NCBI GenBank assembly: GCA_016794585.1
Contig: JAEUJM010000001.1
Location: 215,061-279,060, forward strand
Direction: 5' to 3'
DNA length: 64,000 nt
From: Acidimicrobiales bacterium
GTDB lineage: Bacteria > Actinomycetota > Acidimicrobiia > Acidimicrobiales > DATDAH01
Part shown: positions 19,764-28,657 of the stretch, piece after piece
Numbering within the stretch: position 1 is the stretch's first letter
Layout of the letters: each line of letters begins with the position of its first letter
Translations under genes and position numbers: made by a program
Notes under the pieces: generated by a model
What the model saw: only the letters and a program-made list of their open reading frames with translations
The model's database searches: none
Told to the model about the DNA's origin: nothing

Positions 19764-20104
19764 CCGCGAGCCGCGGGTCGGGCCGGCGGCAGCCTCGGAT
19801 CCGCGGATGCTCCGCGGTGAACCCTGACGGGGTGCCGCGGTACCCCGGGTGGCGACCCACCCGAAGAGGTCGCGGCGTGACCCCGGGGAGCCCCGGGGGT
19901 CGGCCGCTGTGGGGGCCGGGATTCAGGCCGGTGATCGTGTACTGAGCCTTACCGGGCGCGACCGCCCCCGCTCGGGTACGCCGGTCGCCGAGCTCGACGA
20001 GAGCGCCCAGGCGCCCCCGATGGCCGGCGCGCCGCCGTTGCGGGTGGGGTCCGTACCTCGGGCGGGTCGTCGTCGCTGTCACAGGGCCGCGGTAGGTTCG
20101 GCCC
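19764..20104. other. 341-bp intergenic region with stacked GC-rich hairpins
   Basis: No convincing gene. It holds at least three adjacent inverted repeats: GGGGT..ACCCC (19829-19846, enclosing a CCGCGG core), CGGGTGG-CGAC-CCACCCG (19846-19863) and GACCCC..GGGGTC (19879-19901), plus a CCGCGG repeat at 19801-19816. The downstream herA-like gene looks leaderless, so these hairpins are not its 5' leader. They may end the arsR-SRPBCC transcript or belong to a structured RNA. No known riboswitch was recognised. Confidence 0.5.
20093..20098 (+). promoter_or_regulatory. -10 hexamer TAGGTT, leaderless start of the herA-like operon
   Basis: TAGGTT is exactly 6 nt before GTG 20105. No Shine-Dalgarno sequence is present. 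No LexA-type (CGAACN4GTTCG) site is visible nearby. Confidence 0.55.
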
Positions 20105-21802
<1,698 letters not shown>

Positions 21803-21809
21803 GGTCGGC

Positions 21810-22949
21810 GTGAAGATCCTGCACACGTCCGACTGGCACGTCGGCAAGACCATCCGCGGCCGCAGCCGGGCCGACGAGCACGAGGCCGTCCTCGCCGAGA
21901 TCGTGGGCATCGCCGACGCGGAGGCCGTCGACCTGGTGCTCGTGGCGGGCGACCTCTTCGACAGCGCCGCCCCGCCACCCGACGCCGAGCAGATCGTGTA
22001 CCGCACCCTGCTCGAGCTGACCGGAGGCGGTGAGCGCCCCGTGGTCGTGATCGCCGGCAACCACGACAACGCCCGTCGCTTCGCCGCTGTGGCTCCCCTC
22101 CTCGCCGGGGTCGGGGTGCAAGTGGTGCCCATGCTCACCGGGCCCGAGGACGGCGGCGTCATCGACGTCGAGGCCGGCGGCCAGACGGCGCGGCTCGCGG
22201 TCGTGCCGTTCCCCAGCCAGCGCTACATCGTCACCGCGTCGGACCTCATGGACCTCGACGCCGACGAGCACGGCGGTCGCTACGCCGAGCGGGTCCGACG
22301 GGCCATCGACGTGCTCACCGCCGGGTTCGGCGACGACACCGTCAACCTCCTGGTGGCCCACCTCATGGTGGTCGGTGGCCTCGCCGGTGGCGGCGAGCGC
22401 ACCGCCCACCTCTTCGACGACTACAGCGTCCCGGCCACCGCCTTCCCGTCGAGCACCCACTACGTCGCCCTCGGCCACCTGCACCGCCAGCAGTCCCTGC
22501 CCGGCCCCTGCCCGGCCTGGTACTGCGGGTCCCCCCTCCAGCTCGACTTCGGCGAGACCCGCGACGACAAGGCGGTGCTCGTCGTCGAGGCCGCGCCGGG
22601 CCGGCCCGCCGAAGTGCGCTCGGTCCCGCTCACGGCGGGACGGCGCCTGCGCACCCTCGAGGGCAGCCTCGTCGCGCTGCAGGCCCTCGTGGGCACCACC
22701 GGCGACGACCACCTGCGCGTGCGGGTCGACGAGCCCGCTCGTCCCGGCCTCGCCGACGAGGTGCGCGCGCTGTTCCCCGACGCGGTCGAGGTGGCCGTCG
22801 TGCGCCCCGAGGTCGAGCGCCGGGAGCGGGCCGAACGGGCCGGCAAGTCGCCCCAGGAGCTGTTCGACGTCTACCTCGCCGAGCGGGACGAGTCCGACCC
22901 GGGTCTCTCGGCCCTGTTCGCCGAGCTCCTCGAGCAGGCCACCGACTGA
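21810..22949 (+). CDS. sbcD: Exonuclease SbcCD subunit D (Mre11-like)
   Basis: 379 residues from GTG 21810, 7 bp after the herA-like stop. All calcineurin-like phosphoesterase motifs are present: HTSDWHVGK, VLVAGDLFDSAAP, VIAGNHDNARRF, LVAHLMVVGG and ALGHLHRQQ, which bind two metal ions. With SbcC it cuts hairpins and protein-blocked DNA ends. The stop overlaps the sbcC ATG (TGATG), so the subunits are translationally coupled. Confidence 0.96.
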   Translation: MKILHTSDWHVGKTIRGRSRADEHEAVLAEIVGIADAEAVDLVLVAGDLFDSAAPPPDAEQIVYRTLLELTGGGERPVVVIAGNHDNARRFAAVAPLLAGVGVQVVPMLTGPEDGGVIDVEAGGQTARLAVVPFPSQRYIVTASDLMDLDADEHGGRYAERVRRAIDVLTAGFGDDTVNLLVAHLMVVGGLAGGGERTAHLFDDYSVPATAFPSSTHYVALGHLHRQQSLPGPCPAWYCGSPLQLDFGETRDDKAVLVVEAAPGRPAEVRSVPLTAGRRLRTLEGSLVALQALVGTTGDDHLRVRVDEPARPGLADEVRALFPDAVEVAVVRPEVERRERAERAGKSPQELFDVYLAERDESDPGLSALFAELLEQATD

Positions 22950-25357
22950 TGCGCCCGATCGAGCTGGAGGTCGAGGGCTTCACCGCCTTCCGCGAGCGAA
23001 CCACCGTGGACTTCCGAGACGCCGAGGTCTTCGCCCTCTCGGGCCCCACCGGCGCCGGCAAGTCCAGCGTCATCGACGCCATCACGTTCTCGCTCTACGG
23101 CTCGGTCGCCCGGTACGGCGACCGCCGCCTCGTCAGCCCGCTCATCAGCCAGGGCAAGGTCGAGGCCCGGGTGCGCCTCGACTTCGCCGTGGGCGACCAG
23201 CGCTACCGGGTGGCGCGGGTGGTGCGGGCCACCGGGGCCAAGGGCGCCACGACGAAGGAGGCGCGCCTCGAGCGCCTCGACGGGGACGGGCCCGACCGCC
23301 AGGCGGTCGAGACCCTCGCCGGCGACGCCGACGGGGTGAGCGAGGCCGTCGGCGCACTGCTGGGCCTCACCTTCGAGCACTTCAACACCTGTGTGGTGTT
23401 GCCCCAGGGCGAGTTCGCCCGGTTTCTGCACGAGAAGCCGGCCGACCGCCAGGACCTGCTGGTCGAGCTCCTCGGCCTCGGCGTGTACGACCGCATGCGC
23501 GAGCTGGCCAACCAGCGGGCCAGCAAGGCCAAGACCGAGGGCGAGCTGCTCGACCGCCAGCTCGCCGACCTGGCCGACGCCACGCCGGCGGCCCGCAAGG
23601 AGCTCGCCGGTCGGGTCAAGCTGCTCGCCAACCTCAAGAGCGCCATCGAGGAGGCCCAGCCCGAGCTCGACCGCCTCGCGGCGGAGGCCACCGCCGCCCG
23701 CGAGCAGACGTCGGTCCTCGCCGACCAGGTGGTGCTGCTCGCCGGACTGGCCGTGCCCGTCGACGTCGACGAGATGGGCGGCCGCCTCAAGGCTCTGGGC
23801 GACGAGGTCGACCGTCAGCGACGCGTGGCCGAGGCCGCCGCGCTCGTGCTCGAGCAGGCCGAGGCCGCCCACGACCCGAGCGTCGACAAGAGCACCCTCG
23901 AGGTGGCCGTGCGCGACCTCGCCGACCGCGACGCCGTGGCCGCCCGGCTGCTGGCCGGAGAGGCCAAGCAGGTCGAGGTCCGCACCGCCGAAGGCGAGGC
24001 CCGTGAGGCGGTCGCGGCCACGGCCGCGGCCCGCGACGCCGCCGAGGCCGCCCTCGACGCGGCCCAGCGGGCCGATCTCGCCCAGGCCCTCGTCCCCACC
24101 CTGGTGGTGGGCGAGCCTTGTCCGGTCTGCGAGCAGCCCGTCGGCCACCTCCCCGAGCACACCTCGCAGTCGCTGGCCGACGCCCGCGCCGAGCGCTCGG
24201 CCGCCGTCGCCGCCGCCGAGGCGGCCGTCGCCCGCCAGGCCGAGGCGCAGCGCGAGCTCGACCGTGTCGAGGCCAAGCTGGCCGGCGTCCGCGAACAGCT
24301 GGCCGAGCTCGACGAGCGGGTCCAGGGCCAGCCGCCGTTGGCCACGGTCAAGGCCCAGCTCGAGGCCCTCGTCCGCGCCGAGCGGGACGTCGTCAACGCC
24401 CGGGCGGCGGACCGGGAGGCCCGGGCCGACCTCGATCGCCTGACCGCGAGCCAGGAGCGTCTCGCCGGGCGCGAGCGGGAGCTGCGGCGCAGCTTCGACG
24501 AGCAGCGCGACGCCCTGTCCGTCCTCGGCCCGCCTGTGGCCGTTGGCGAGCGCCTCACCGACGACTGGGCCGCGCTCGTGGCCTGGGCGGACGAGCAGCG
24601 CCCGCTCCTCGAGGAGCAGGTCACCGCCGCCGAGGCCACGGCAGCCGCCGCCGACGAGGCTCGCGCCGCGCTCGTCACCAAGATCGACGACTTCTGCCAG
24701 AGCGTGGCCATCGAGCTGGCCGGCCGCGAGCCGCTCATGGTGGCGGTCGAGGAGCTCACGAAGTCCGAGGGGCAGCTCTCCGCCCTCGACCTCGCGCTCG
24801 AGCGGCGGACCACGCTCGAGGGTGAGCGCGCCGCGGCGGCCGAGGCCGAGCAGGTGGCCCGCTCGCTGGGTACCCACCTGAAGGCCGACCACTTCGAGCG
24901 CTGGATTCTCGACGAGGCCCACGAACGGCTGCTCGACGGTGCCACCCAGCAGCTCGCCGTCCTCGCCGGCGGGGCCTACTCGCTCACCGTCGACGACCGC
25001 CGGCAGTTCGCGGTCGTCGATCACGCCAACGCCGACACGGTCCGCCTGGCGCGCACCCTCTCGGGGGGCGAGACCTTCCTCGTGTCGCTCGCGCTCGCGC
25101 TGGCGCTCGCCGACCAGATCGCCGAGCTCGCCGCCGGCGGCGCCGTGCGCCTCGAGTCCATCTTCCTCGACGAGGGCTTCGGCAGCCTCGACGCCGACAC
25201 CCTCGAGACGGTCGCCACCGCCATCGAGGAGCTCGGCGCCCAGGGCCGGGTCGTCGGCGTGGTCACCCACGTGCGCGAGCTGGCCGAGCGTCTGCCCGTC
25301 CGCTTCGAGGTGCGCAAGGGTCCCGGCGGCTCCACCGTCGACCGCGTCGCGGTCTAG
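22949..25357 (+). CDS. sbcC: Exonuclease SbcCD subunit C (Rad50-like SMC ATPase)
   Basis: 802 residues, shorter than E. coli SbcC (1048) because the coiled coils are reduced. Walker A is GPTGAGKSSV (about 31-40) and the Q-loop region follows. The zinc hook CPVC has Cys391 and Cys394 between long Ala/Glu/Arg-rich coiled coils. The ABC signature is LSGGETFLVSLALALA and Walker B SIFLDEGFGSLD. The two ATPase halves join to clamp DNA while SbcD cuts. It is coupled to sbcD. Confidence 0.96.
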   Translation: MRPIELEVEGFTAFRERTTVDFRDAEVFALSGPTGAGKSSVIDAITFSLYGSVARYGDRRLVSPLISQGKVEARVRLDFAVGDQRYRVARVVRATGAKGATTKEARLERLDGDGPDRQAVETLAGDADGVSEAVGALLGLTFEHFNTCVVLPQGEFARFLHEKPADRQDLLVELLGLGVYDRMRELANQRASKAKTEGELLDRQLADLADATPAARKELAGRVKLLANLKSAIEEAQPELDRLAAEATAAREQTSVLADQVVLLAGLAVPVDVDEMGGRLKALGDEVDRQRRVAEAAALVLEQAEAAHDPSVDKSTLEVAVRDLADRDAVAARLLAGEAKQVEVRTAEGEAREAVAATAAARDAAEAALDAAQRADLAQALVPTLVVGEPCPVCEQPVGHLPEHTSQSLADARAERSAAVAAAEAAVARQAEAQRELDRVEAKLAGVREQLAELDERVQGQPPLATVKAQLEALVRAERDVVNARAADREARADLDRLTASQERLAGRERELRRSFDEQRDALSVLGPPVAVGERLTDDWAALVAWADEQRPLLEEQVTAAEATAAAADEARAALVTKIDDFCQSVAIELAGREPLMVAVEELTKSEGQLSALDLALERRTTLEGERAAAAEAEQVARSLGTHLKADHFERWILDEAHERLLDGATQQLAVLAGGAYSLTVDDRRQFAVVDHANADTVRLARTLSGGETFLVSLALALALADQIAELAAGGAVRLESIFLDEGFGSLDADTLETVATAIEELGAQGRVVGVVTHVRELAERLPVRFEVRKGPGGSTVDRVAV

Positions 25358-25369
25358 GCGAGGAGCACC

Positions 25370-26293
25370 GTGCGGTTCGCGATCGAGGGGTGGGCCCCGG
25401 AGTACGGCGCGCCCCTCGACCCAGGGGCGCTGGCCGAGCCCGCCACGCCCGCCGATCTCGGCGTGGAGGTGCCCGTCGAGGAGTGGGCGCCCCGCCCGCC
25501 GGCGCCCGACACGGCGCCGCCCGCCTCGGTGCTCTTCGTGGACGGTGTGCGCCGCATCGACGCCCGGGTGTGGGTCACCGCCGACGACGGTCGAGTGCAC
25601 CAGGGCATCTGCGCCTCCTACGCGTCGGGAGCCGTGCGCTCCGACGGGCGAGCGTCCCTCGTGCACCACCGCGTCGAGCGCGGCCTGTTCTGTCCCGCCC
25701 GGGAGGCCGAGCCGGTGGTCACCCGCCACGCCACCTTCCCGTTGCGGCCCGTCGCCGGCGACGACCTCGAGCAGCTGTCGCTCTCGCTCCAGCGCTGCAT
25801 GGGCGACCTCGAGGCAGAGGTGGCCACCGAGGTGGCCGGGGGCGCCGACCTCGTGGTGATCGACGGCCCCCTCAGGCACGGCGGCGCCCTTCCCGCCGCG
25901 GTGGGCTACATCAAGACCCACCACGTCAGCTACCTGCCGGTCGAGCTCGACCAGGTGGTCGGCGCGCTGCGCCCTGGCGAGCGCACGCCCCTCTTCGTCA
26001 CCACCAGCCTGCGTTGGTCCCGCTACTCGTGGTACCTCCGCCTCCCCGGGGCCGCGGGCCACCCATGGGCCGGGGTGGTCCGGTGCGAGGTGGCCGGCGA
26101 GGGCACTGTCGCCGACGCGGCCGCGGTGGCGGACCAGGTGGCGGCCACGCTGCCGCGCTTCGCGTCCCAGGCCCACAAGGACCCCCGCGCCCCGCAGAAC
26201 CTGCACCCCATCGCCGGCCTCGAGCGAGAGCTCCGCCGGCGCCTCGGCGACCCCGCCCTGATCTACCGCGGCCTGCGGCTCGCGGCGGGCTAG
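25370..26293 (+). CDS. NurA-like nuclease
   Basis: 307 residues from GTG 25370, 12 bp after sbcC. The pattern VLFVDGVRRIDARV places Asp58 at the end of a strand, as in motif I of NurA 5'-3' nucleases, and DLVVIDGPL gives a second Asp (165) matching the middle acidic motif. SYLPVELDQVVGAL and the closing ENLHPIAGLERELRRRLGD-like helix fit the family fold. With the HerA-like gene three positions upstream the assignment is persuasive, though similarity to archaeal NurA is low and unverified. Its stop overlaps by 4 nt the convergent MDMPI-like gene. Confidence 0.65.
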   Translation: MRFAIEGWAPEYGAPLDPGALAEPATPADLGVEVPVEEWAPRPPAPDTAPPASVLFVDGVRRIDARVWVTADDGRVHQGICASYASGAVRSDGRASLVHHRVERGLFCPAREAEPVVTRHATFPLRPVAGDDLEQLSLSLQRCMGDLEAEVATEVAGGADLVVIDGPLRHGGALPAAVGYIKTHHVSYLPVELDQVVGALRPGERTPLFVTTSLRWSRYSWYLRLPGAAGHPWAGVVRCEVAGEGTVADAAAVADQVAATLPRFASQAHKDPRAPQNLHPIAGLERELRRRLGDPALIYRGLRLAAG

Positions 26294-27192
26294 GCGGCGA
26301 ACACGCCGGCGCCGACGAGGACGTCGGCGGCGGTCCGGTCGTCGCCCTCGACCCGGTGGGCGAGCTCGGCGGGGGCGAGGCGCTGTGCGGCGAGCCGGCA
26401 GAAGTCGACCACGTCGGCGGTGATGGTGGCGTCGGGATGGCCGGCCGTCCCGCCGAGGGTGAGGGCCTGCACGAACTCGCCGCCGCCGGCGCCGGTCAGC
26501 ACGACCCGCACCGTGCGGCCGGGATCGTCGATGCCGGCCAGCAGGAGCCCGAGGGGGAGTGCGCCGACCGCGAGCGAGGACATGAAGGCCAGGTGGCGGG
26601 GCGCCGGGGCCACGAGCGGTCGGCCGGTGGCGCGTCGGATGTCGTCGCTGTGGGTCCACACCTCGAACACCCGCGCCCCGAGCACCGACCGCAGCGAGAA
26701 GTCGTAGCCGTGGAACGTCACCCGACGGTCGAGCGCAGCCTCGTCGAGTCGGGTGAGGTCGCTGAGGTGGGTGACGTCGGCGTCGACCCGGGCCCACCAC
26801 TCGGCCACCACCTCGTCGGGGGGTCGCCGGGCCTGCGCGGCGACGGTGGGCAGGGTGAGGCCGCGGTGGTCGTGGTCCAGTCCGGCCGGGGTCACGAAGG
26901 CCGTGAGCCCGGGCGGTGGGGCGATGTCCAGGACGGCGGCCGTGTAGCCCTCGATGGCCAGCAGGTGGCCGACCAGCTCGGCGACCGTGAAGCCGGCGAG
27001 GGTGGGGGCATCCCACTCGCCCGGTCCGAGCTCGAGGAGCAGGGCGGAGAGCTCGTCCATCTGGGCGCGGTAGGCCGACACCGGGAGGGGCTCGGACGAG
27101 GCCACCTCACCGGGGGCACGACGGGCGAACGCAGCCGCGAAGGTGCGGATCGCTTGCTCGGGCGGCGGCGCCGGCCCGTCGGTCAGTTCCAC
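26290..27192 (-). CDS. Maleylpyruvate isomerase-like (mycothiol-dependent, DinB fold) protein, possible anti-sigma partner
   Basis: 300 residues. GTG 27192 lies inside the end of the sigma-factor gene (10-nt overlap). After a 45-residue variable start, a four-helix DinB/MDMPI fold appears: GFTVAELVGHLLAIEGY with the first metal His, and EVWTHSDDIRRATG with the second His/Asp motif. A C-terminal SCP2-like domain (VRVVLTGAGGGEFVQALTLG) completes the actinobacterial type. In the family these enzymes use mycothiol, but genes overlapping ECF sigma factors often act as their regulators. No ZAS-type zinc motif is seen, so an anti-sigma role rests on context alone. Confidence 0.8.
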   Translation of the reverse strand: MELTDGPAPPPEQAIRTFAAAFARRAPGEVASSEPLPVSAYRAQMDELSALLLELGPGEWDAPTLAGFTVAELVGHLLAIEGYTAAVLDIAPPPGLTAFVTPAGLDHDHRGLTLPTVAAQARRPPDEVVAEWWARVDADVTHLSDLTRLDEAALDRRVTFHGYDFSLRSVLGARVFEVWTHSDDIRRATGRPLVAPAPRHLAFMSSLAVGALPLGLLLAGIDDPGRTVRVVLTGAGGGEFVQALTLGGTAGHPDATITADVVDFCRLAAQRLAPAELAHRVEGDDRTAADVLVGAGVFAA

Positions 27193-27779
27193 TGGGTGAT
27201 CCCTTCGGGTCCGAGGGCGACGGCCAGTCGCTTCATGGCCAGGCGCAACCGGGACTTGGCGGTGCCCTCGGGGATGCCGAGGGTGGCGGCGACCTCGACG
27301 TAGGTCTGGCCACCGAAGTAGGCCAGCTCGACGGCTCGCCGCTGGTCGTCGGGAAGTGCGGCGACGGCGCGACGCACCTGCTCGGCCAGCAGGCGGCCGG
27401 TTGCGGCATCGGCGGTGTCGGGCCCCGGGGGCGTGGGTGCCACGGTGGCCCGGCGGGCTTCGTAGCGCCGGGCGGTCGCCTCGCGTCGCACCCGGTCGAC
27501 CGAGCGACGGTGCGTGAGCACCCCCAGCCACGAGCGCAGCGAGCCCCGCTCGGGGTCGAAGGCGTGCGGTCGCTCCCACAGGCTGACGAACACCTCCTGG
27601 GTGACGTCGTCGGCGAGGCTGGCGCTCGCCGTCACCCGCCGGGCGAGGCCGTTGACGTAGCCCGCGAAGCGGTCGTAGATCTCGACCAGCGCGGTCTCGT
27701 CGCCGGCGATGAGCCGACCGCTGAGCCCGGCGTCCGTGTCGCCCACCGCGGGACGCGCCATCGCCGTGATCGTAGCCAT
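27183..27779 (-). CDS. ECF-type RNA polymerase sigma factor
   Basis: 198 residues from ATG 27779 (AGAGG upstream; ATG 27761 is an alternative). Region 2 is EIYDRFAGYVNGLARRVTAS followed by DDVTQEVFVSLWERP and RGSLRSWLGVLTHRRSVDR. Region 4 is LPDDQRRAVELAYFGGQTYVEVA with GIPEGTAKSRLRLAMKRL as the -35-binding helix-turn-helix. It is a SigK-like actinobacterial ECF factor. Overlap with the next gene implies coupled synthesis with the MDMPI-like protein. It is divergent from nfuA. Confidence 0.93.
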   Translation of the reverse strand: MATITAMARPAVGDTDAGLSGRLIAGDETALVEIYDRFAGYVNGLARRVTASASLADDVTQEVFVSLWERPHAFDPERGSLRSWLGVLTHRRSVDRVRREATARRYEARRATVAPTPPGPDTADAATGRLLAEQVRRAVAALPDDQRRAVELAYFGGQTYVEVAATLGIPEGTAKSRLRLAMKRLAVALGPEGITQWN

Positions 27780-27827
27780 CACCGCCTCTTCGGCTCCCAC
27801 CCCCGTGCCGGATGACCCGACCGCCCC

Positions 27828-27833
27828 TAGCCT
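27828..27833 (+). promoter_or_regulatory. -10 hexamer TAGCCT, leaderless start of nfuA
   Basis: TAGCCT lies 7 nt before ATG 27841, and no ribosome-binding site is present. Confidence 0.45.
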
Positions 27834-27840
27834 GGCGGGA

Positions 27841-28476
27841 ATGGCCGAGACCACGACTTCCACCGACACCGAGCAGGAGATCGTCCTCGCGGTGACCGAG
27901 TCCGCCCTCGAGCAGGTGCTGGCCCTGCGGGCGGCCGAGGAGGACGGCGCCACCCTCGGGCTCCGGGTCGAGATCACCGGCACCGCCGGCGTCGAGTTCA
28001 CCTACGACCTCTCGTTCGACCCGGTCGCCGACGCCGACCCCACCGCCGGCGACTCGGTGGTGCACCAGGGCGGCCTGCCCGTCATCGTCCCCGCCGGCAG
28101 CATCGAACGCCTCCGCGGCGCCACCCTCGACCTGCCCCGCAACGGCAGCGAGGGCCTCGTGATGCGCAACCCGAACCGCCCCAACCCCCTCGCCGGCATC
28201 GAGCTCGACCTGTCCGGCGACGTGCCCGAGCGCATCAACCAGCTCCTCGACCAGTCGGTCAACCCCGCCCTCGCCGCCCACGGCGGCTACGCCAAGCTCG
28301 AGGGCGTGAACGACGACGTCGCCTACGTCACCATGGGCGGCGGCTGCCAGGGCTGCGCGGTCAGCGCGGTGACCCTCCGTGAAGGCATCGAGGCGGCCAT
28401 CCTCGAGGCCATCCCCGAGATCACCCGGGTCGAGGACGCCACCGACCACACCGCCGGCGCCAACCCCTTCTACTGA
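27841..28476 (+). CDS. nfuA: NfuA-type iron-sulfur cluster carrier
   Basis: 211 residues. Residues about 15-115 form an A-type (IscA/HesB) domain without its cluster cysteines (ALEQVLALRAAEEDGATLGL, GLPVIVPAGSIERLRGATLD). The C-terminal NifU domain holds GGGCQGCAVS with the CxxC (about 172-175) that carries a 4Fe-4S cluster between monomers. This degenerate-A-type plus NifU architecture is that of NfuA, which delivers clusters to apo-enzymes. Possible clients here include NifJ, MoaA and the ferredoxin. The gene stands alone. Confidence 0.92.
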   Translation: MAETTTSTDTEQEIVLAVTESALEQVLALRAAEEDGATLGLRVEITGTAGVEFTYDLSFDPVADADPTAGDSVVHQGGLPVIVPAGSIERLRGATLDLPRNGSEGLVMRNPNRPNPLAGIELDLSGDVPERINQLLDQSVNPALAAHGGYAKLEGVNDDVAYVTMGGGCQGCAVSAVTLREGIEAAILEAIPEITRVEDATDHTAGANPFY

Positions 28477-28528
28477 TCCGCCGCCGGCCCGTGTGACGGG
28501 CGTGTGACCGAGATCTGACGCCCGCCCT

Positions 28529-28628
28529 CGACGTGACCGATGTCACGCGCTACCCTGTGGATTACTCCAAGTGGGGGCGACAGGGGGGAAGAGCCCGGGA
28601 AGCGCCGAAACGGCAGCTCCCGGGCTCT
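28529..28628 (+). ncRNA. Candidate short transcript with promoter-like start and hairpin end
   Basis: TCGACG (28529-28534) and TACCCT (28551-28556) are 16 nt apart, resembling a promoter. About 65 nt on, a perfect 11-bp stem AGAGCCCGGGA / TCCCGGGCTCT (28590-28628) closes over a GCCG-AAA-CGGC inner hairpin. No ORF explains the stretch between nfuA and dxs. The transcript is a guess from structure; it may simply be the shared terminator. Confidence 0.3.
28590..28628. terminator. Strong hairpin between nfuA and dxs (bidirectional terminator candidate)
   Basis: Eleven perfect base pairs with an inner 4-bp stem. It lies between the convergent ends of nfuA (28476) and dxs (28658), the expected place for a two-way terminator. 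No T-tract on either side. Confidence 0.6.
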
Positions 28629-28657
28629 GTCGCGTACGGGGTGCGTAGGCGAGCCCG

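Noticed and set aside
19834..19846. GGTACCGCGG on the minus strand, like the T-box antiterminator core
   Set aside because: The downstream minus-strand DNA has no gene it could control, and the rest of a T-box (specifier loop) is missing. It arises from a local CCGCGG repeat.
22871..27016. Long open frame on the minus strand opposite sbcC and the NurA-like gene
   Set aside because: The product is Arg/Gly/Leu-rich repeat-like text with no domain. Plus-strand genes carry complete families.
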